This document shows positions 7,401-11,027 of a DNA stretch of 11,027 nucleotides, in pieces. The stretch comes from Cudoniella acicularis (lineage: Eukaryota > Ascomycota > Leotiomycetes > Helotiales > Helotiaceae). Location of the stretch: positions 1 to 11,027 of the forward strand of contig JAAMPI010001725.1 in the NCBI GenBank assembly GCA_013054445.1, in the 5' to 3' direction. Every line of letters starts with the position of its first letter. Position 1 is the first letter of the stretch. The translations under genes and the position numbers were made by a program. The notes beneath the pieces were generated by a model. The model did not search any database. It was not told the DNA's origin and worked only from the letters and a program-made list of their open reading frames with translations.

Positions 7401-9852
7401 ATGGCAACACACCGTTACATCTCGCAGCGTTTACTTCGGACTACGGCATAGTGCATCAATTGCTACGAGAAGAAGCGTCGCCCAACGAAGTTAATTTATC
7501 CGGTCAAGCACCCATTCACGTGGCAGTCCTTCATGGCTGCACGGAGGCTGTCCGTGCTTTCATATCAGCTGGCGTTGATATCGACTTTAGAGATCACTTG
7601 AAAAATTCGGCCCTGCACTATGCTGTAGTCACCAATCAATCAAATATTGCCTCGATGCTGATCCAGGTAGGGTGTGCTATGAATCCTCAAAACGAAGACG
7701 GTAACTCGCCATTGCACTTCGCCACAAGAATTGCCTCGAAAGCCCTTTCTACATTGCTTCTGCGGAATGCCGCCATAGTGGATATTCGGAACAGGGAAAT
7801 CCAAACGCCAATAGATTCGGGATTCTTGACTGGATTGCCTTCGGAGGTGACTAGAACATTGCTCGAGGCTCTTGCAATTGAAAAGACAACTCCCAAAGTA
7901 CTCCCGAAATATGAGTTCGATGTTGAAACCTTAGGACTTTGCAGCAAATGTGAAAGTTTTCCATTCTGGCTAAACACCTCTGCGCAGTCTATGTATCATG
8001 AACACCATTCCTCCTACAGGGCACTTCAGCAGTCTGCAGACAAAGGCTGCAGGTTATGTGACGTGATATCAAAATCAATATTGGCGGACATGGGGTCTAT
8101 TCCCACAGACCAACAAGCGACATATCTCGCGGTTAAATTTGTCTTATCCAGGGACCATGAAGATGGTAATTCTCAAGATTTATTCATGGTCAGAATGGGG
8201 CCAGAGATTGTGACTAGCTTGGAGCTGTTTGTTGCCAAAGGTATGTACACCCAGCTGGCATTTTATCAGTGAAGAACGTTAACGTCTAGATAGCAAACAA
8301 TAATGTAGCCGAAGACATTGACGGAAGGATCATCCTTAGCGGTCGACCCACGGCGAAATGTCCGTATATTGAAACTTGTTTTCCCCTGGTGCGACAATGG
8401 ATCTCCGAGTGTAACTCCCAACATCACCAAACGTGTCATAGTCTCAGTAACCCCCTCCCGAAACGACTTATTAATGTGGGTGAAGCTGAGATTTCTGAAC
8501 CACGACTGGAGCTTACTTTGCCCGGCCAAAGAGGCAGTTATATCTGGCTCTCGTACAGTTGGGGAGTCGTAAACCCTCCCCAAACAACAACAAAAAATCT
8601 CAGCTATTTTATACGAGGCATTTCTTTTCAGACTCTTCCCAAAACCTTTCAAGATGCTATCTATCTTGCTCGAAAATTAGGTATATCGTACATTTACATC
8701 GATGCCCTTTGTGTCATTCACGATGATCCTGAGGATAAGGCTGCTGAAATGCCAATGTTAGCCAGATATGTTGCAGGGGCAACATTTACTTTTGCCGCAA
8801 TATCTCTATCCGATCCCTCAGGCGGGCTATTCGGCCAACGTAGTGATGTTAATTCGCTTCTTTCACTAAGGATTCTCAGCCCAACGGGCCAAGCGAGCTC
8901 GAACCCAAATTTCATTCAACTCCGCAGGCCGCTGAAAACCCCAGAGCAGTGTCTGCCAGATTTTGTCTTGTCGAGAGGGTGGCTCGTTCAAGAAATCATT
9001 CTCTCTCAAAGGCTCTTATTCTTCCATCCAGATCAGGTCTTCTGGAATTGCAATCTGTGTCTTCGATCAGAAGGGAATTCTACGTCACAGCAGCCAATTC
9101 TTCGTCTTGGCATGGGCGCAACGGCGACAATCGAGTTTGACATCGCACAACAAAATTATCTCATGCCCTGGTACAGCCTTATTGAGCTGTTCTCCCAAAC
9201 TACGCTTACTTATACACCTGATCGCTTGATTGCTCTATCTGGTATTGCCCACTGCGTCCAGGATGAACTCGGAATCCAATATGCAGCAGGCATATGGCGC
9301 GAAGACCTTGTTCGAGGTCTTTTATGGAGATATCAAACTAAAGATTCCTTGAAGCCCCCGGGCCTGTATATCGCGCCATCATGGAGTTGGGCCGCACTTG
9401 TTGGCCCCTTGTCATATAGCTTTGCTAGGAGTGTTTATTCTCTATCGACCGGAAACAGCTCGTATAAGGATGCCGCACTGCAGATTATTGACATCTCCCT
9501 TAACATAAGAAGCGAAGACATGTTTGGAGAAATTTGGGGCGACTACATTAATTTGTCCGCCATGACACGCTCACTCTCAGATGCAGATCCTCTCGACCAT
9601 CTCGAATGCTTCTTCGATCTTTTGGAATATGAAAAGGCGTTTCTTGAGGGCTCGAAGGAATATAACTGCGTTATAATAGCTCAGCACTACCTGGGTATTA
9701 CAGATAAAGGCTCGCGCTGGATTGGGCTTCTGGTTGAGGAGGGGACTACAGAAAGTGATCCGCTGGAGCTCACTAGAGTAGGGCTGTTCGTTGGGCCGAC
9801 ACTTGATCGTCCACTTGATAAGTGGGTTCGTAGAGAGATCAAAATATACTAA
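4497..9852 (+). CDS. NACHT_N-NACHT-ankyrin-HET STAND (NLR-like) protein, with one in-frame stop
   Basis: Model: join(4497..5204, 5260..6443, 6499..8240, 8294..9852), 5,193 nt, 1,731 codons including the final stop, in frame. Introns of 55, 55 and 53 nt have donors GTACGA, GTGAGT and GTATGT; GCTAAC lies before the first two acceptors and GTTAAC before the third. Start ATG 4497 has a good context (GACAATGG). Order: MGCNC (possible lipidation); Ser-rich linker to about 125; NACHT_N from SLWKAAYDE (128); NACHT with Walker A GTAGTGKSS (425-433) and Walker B VVFVIDAIDEC (527-537); winged-helix-like region about 668-790; ankyrin repeats about 865-1072; HET module with CSKC (1112-1115), GCRLC (1147-1151), W1247/C1251/C1258, YIWLSYSWG (1294-1302), YIYIDALC (1344-1351) and RGWLVQE (1439-1445). 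Such proteins are self/non-self sensors that trigger cell death in fungi; the specific ligand is unknown. The oddities are the C-terminal HET and the TAA at codon 219, so the allele may be non-functional. Confidence 0.88.
5151..5153 (+). other. In-frame TAA (codon 219) inside NACHT_N
   Basis: The codon before TAA is N218, and the frame resumes at once with APIYASIPWSAVASLLP before the next intron. That matches, from memory, the NACHT_N pattern DPxHAALPWAGVxLLLP. Coding similarity on both sides in the same frame means the stop interrupts a domain rather than ending a gene. It could be a true nonsense mutation, a base error, or be removed by a GT...AG segment of 33 nt (5122-5154, GTAAGA...TTAAG) that keeps the frame. 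The last is shorter than usual fungal introns and lacks a good branch site. Confidence 0.75.
7199..7825 (+). repeat. Ankyrin repeat array, six full 33-residue units plus a partial
   Basis: Unit starts are marked by TPFHNAIEQG, TPLHEAVQYK, TPLHLAAFTS, APIHVAVLHG, SALHYAVVTN and SPLHFATRIA, each 33 codons (99 nt) apart, then a degenerate TPIDSGF. This is the canonical TPLHxAA helix-loop-helix repeat. In STAND proteins such repeats are the ligand-recognition and autoinhibition surface. The units differ clearly from each other at protein level, so there is no sign here of recent unit shuffling of the kind known for WD repeats of HET-D/E/R proteins. Confidence 0.93.
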
Positions 9853-10138
9853 AGGGCTATAATAATTGTTGAGGACGCCCTGGTTCAGGATAAAGGGTGC
9901 CTCTTGGCTATTATATACTCTATTTAATATATCTTAATATCTGTACTTATTTTCTAATACTTTCTATATAATTCCTCTTTAACCCTTTTATTTAATTTAG
10001 AGTCACAATAATATTATATAATCTCTATTTCTATTTTAATTTAGTAAAACTAATAATTTAATAAAAGTTAAAAAGGTTAAATTTATAAAATTTGAAAATA
10101 CCTTTTTCTAAATCTATTATCATAGATATTATATCACT
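9853..10138. other. AT-rich, RIP-like intergenic block
   Basis: No gene. From about 9905 to 10138 the sequence is dominated by A and T, with many TA steps. Hand counts over 9901-10020 gave about 26 TpA against 21 ApT, and (CpA+TpG)/(ApC+GpT) of 4/7. Both values point in the direction expected after repeat-induced point mutation, in which CpA is turned into TpA. No terminal repeats or transposase remnants could be recognised. It may be an eroded transposon fragment or simply AT-rich spacer holding the 3' ends of the two convergent genes. Confidence 0.5.
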
Positions 10139-10988
10139 CTACTTGACATTATATTTCTCTATAGAGGTTCCTTGCTTAGGCCGCCACATCCACACTGCCC
10201 TAAAAGGATACACCTCCCCAAGCTTCCTCCACTCCTCACCTTCTTCCTCATCCCTCCTAGTCCAATACTCATCCACCTTCACAAATCCAAATTTTCGATA
10301 AACGTGGCCGCCAGAACTATCAGCAGCTTCTACGAAAATTTCATCGTTCATATCATCTACTCTATGGACGCCCCACTGCGACATAAGAGAAGCTGCTCCA
10401 CGACGACGGTGTGAAGGGTGGGTGCATATCATGTTAAGCCCTATAAAAATGTAGCCAAATCAGAGCACTGAAACCTATAAATTTTGACGAAGGGAGCCAC
10501 ATAAAAACATAAGCAAAGGGGCAGCGGCGAGCCTGACGCTCAAGTCGAGTGTTCATGACATAGGTGCAGTATTCTCTAATACGCTCACCTTCTGGAAGCC
10601 AGACTGCCTCGACATACGGAGGACCATTTGGAAACAGATTTTTGTTGTATATTTGCCATCGCAAAACCCTGGAATAACAACACAATTTATTAGTAATGAA
10701 AACCTATTTATTTTTTAAGAAGATTTAAGATATCGCTCACCTAACAATGTCGTCAATGTCGGTATCAACAACTTTTACCCATTTCTCAGAGGGGCTAGCT
10801 TTCTATCTTGCTAAAGTGCGCTCTGCTTCACTGTGCTTGCCCTGTTCAAAGGTTTCCTGGGAGTCTGAGCCGAGTCCCGGGAGTAACATCGCGACGAACG
10901 GGTGCAATGGGTCTAAGTAAGCTGCAAAAATTATTGCCATGTAGTCATGTATTTCCGAAAAGGTGCCTTCTGATAGTTGAAGAGGCAT
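10139..10988 (-). pseudogene. GNAT-family N-acetyltransferase, probably disrupted
   Basis: Exons on the minus strand: 10988-10741, 10668-10501 and 10440-10139. They are separated by a 72-nt intron (GTGAGC...TTCCAG) and a 60-nt intron (GTGGCT...TTATAG). Exon 1 starts MPLQLSEGTFSEIHDYMAII, typical of the N-terminal helix of fungal GNATs, and ends KWVKVVDTDIDDIV. Exon 2 reads VLRWQIYNKNLFPNGPPYVE. Exon 3 has the acetyl-CoA-binding motif A, THPSHRRRGAASL (R-x-x-G-x-A), then VYRKFGFVKVDEYW. Two defects: an in-frame TAG at 10805-10803 between recognisable segments, and an exon sum of 718 nt (one base over a multiple of three), so exon 3 is out of frame with exon 2. A 34-nt alternative intron (10474-10441) would restore frame but inserts about ten residues at a conserved strand. 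The gene converges on the NLR gene. A 5' UTR intron is possible, since CTAAC then CCCAG precede the ATG. Confidence 0.7.
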
Positions 10989-11027
10989 GCTGGGTTGGAT
11001 TGTTAGTATATTAGAGTTTTTCTTTTT

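Noticed and set aside
8266..8652. 128-codon minus-strand open frame opposite the HET start
   Set aside because: It is antisense to HET coding sequence whose motifs are clear, and has no motif of its own.
8389..9852. Separate HET gene starting within this frame
   Set aside because: The frame is open further upstream to the acceptor at 8293 and includes family-typical residues before 8389. The Cys-rich HET N-terminal part lies in the preceding exon.
10808..11014. 68-codon plus-strand frame at the right edge
   Set aside because: It is a shadow of the first GNAT exon on the opposite strand, with no recognisable features.

Overview
The window looks like nuclear DNA of a filamentous ascomycete (Pezizomycotina). 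The evidence is a fungal Zn2Cys6 transcription factor, a NACHT/ankyrin/HET heterokaryon-incompatibility-type protein, and short introns (mostly 45-78 nt) with GT...AG ends, several with CTAAC or CTGAC branch-like sequences. I see no rRNA, tRNA, CRISPR array, plasmid or phage feature. All gene models are manual reconstructions from frame continuity, splice signals and remembered family motifs; no search was run.

Layout. (1) 1-97 may be the last exon of a minus-strand gene (weak). (2) 98-367 is the upstream region, with a pyrimidine-rich run, of (3) a six-exon Zn2Cys6 transcription factor at 368-2806, +, 715 aa, apparently intact. (4) 2807-3130 is intergenic. (5) 3131-3996 holds an unrecognised, disordered and acidic protein of 172 aa. 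Downstream frame-shifted, exon-like pieces suggest a longer, possibly decayed gene. (6) 3997-4496 is intergenic/promoter sequence with nested inverted repeats. (7) 4497-9852, +, is the main feature: one four-exon gene of 1,731 codons (including the stop). It encodes an N-terminal MGCNC motif, a NACHT_N domain, a NACHT NTPase, six to seven ankyrin repeats and a complete C-terminal HET module. Its frame is interrupted by one in-frame TAA (5151-5153) inside NACHT_N. (8) 9853-10138 is very AT-rich with a RIP-like dinucleotide bias. (9) 10139-10988, -, is a GNAT acetyltransferase gene with an in-frame TAG and a one-base frame discrepancy, so probably a pseudogene.

How it fits together. The NACHT-ANK-HET protein is the biological centre. 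By family knowledge it would be a STAND/NLR-type sensor: the ankyrin repeats sense, NACHT acts as the oligomerising switch, and HET is the cell-death effector. The order is unusual because HET sits at the far C-terminus, after the repeats, and a different domain (NACHT_N) holds the N-terminal position. With breaks in the NLR, the GNAT gene and perhaps the small gene, next to an AT-rich RIP-like block, the right two thirds of the window reads as a fast-evolving accessory region. The transcription factor on the left looks conserved; nothing in the sequence links it functionally to the NLR.
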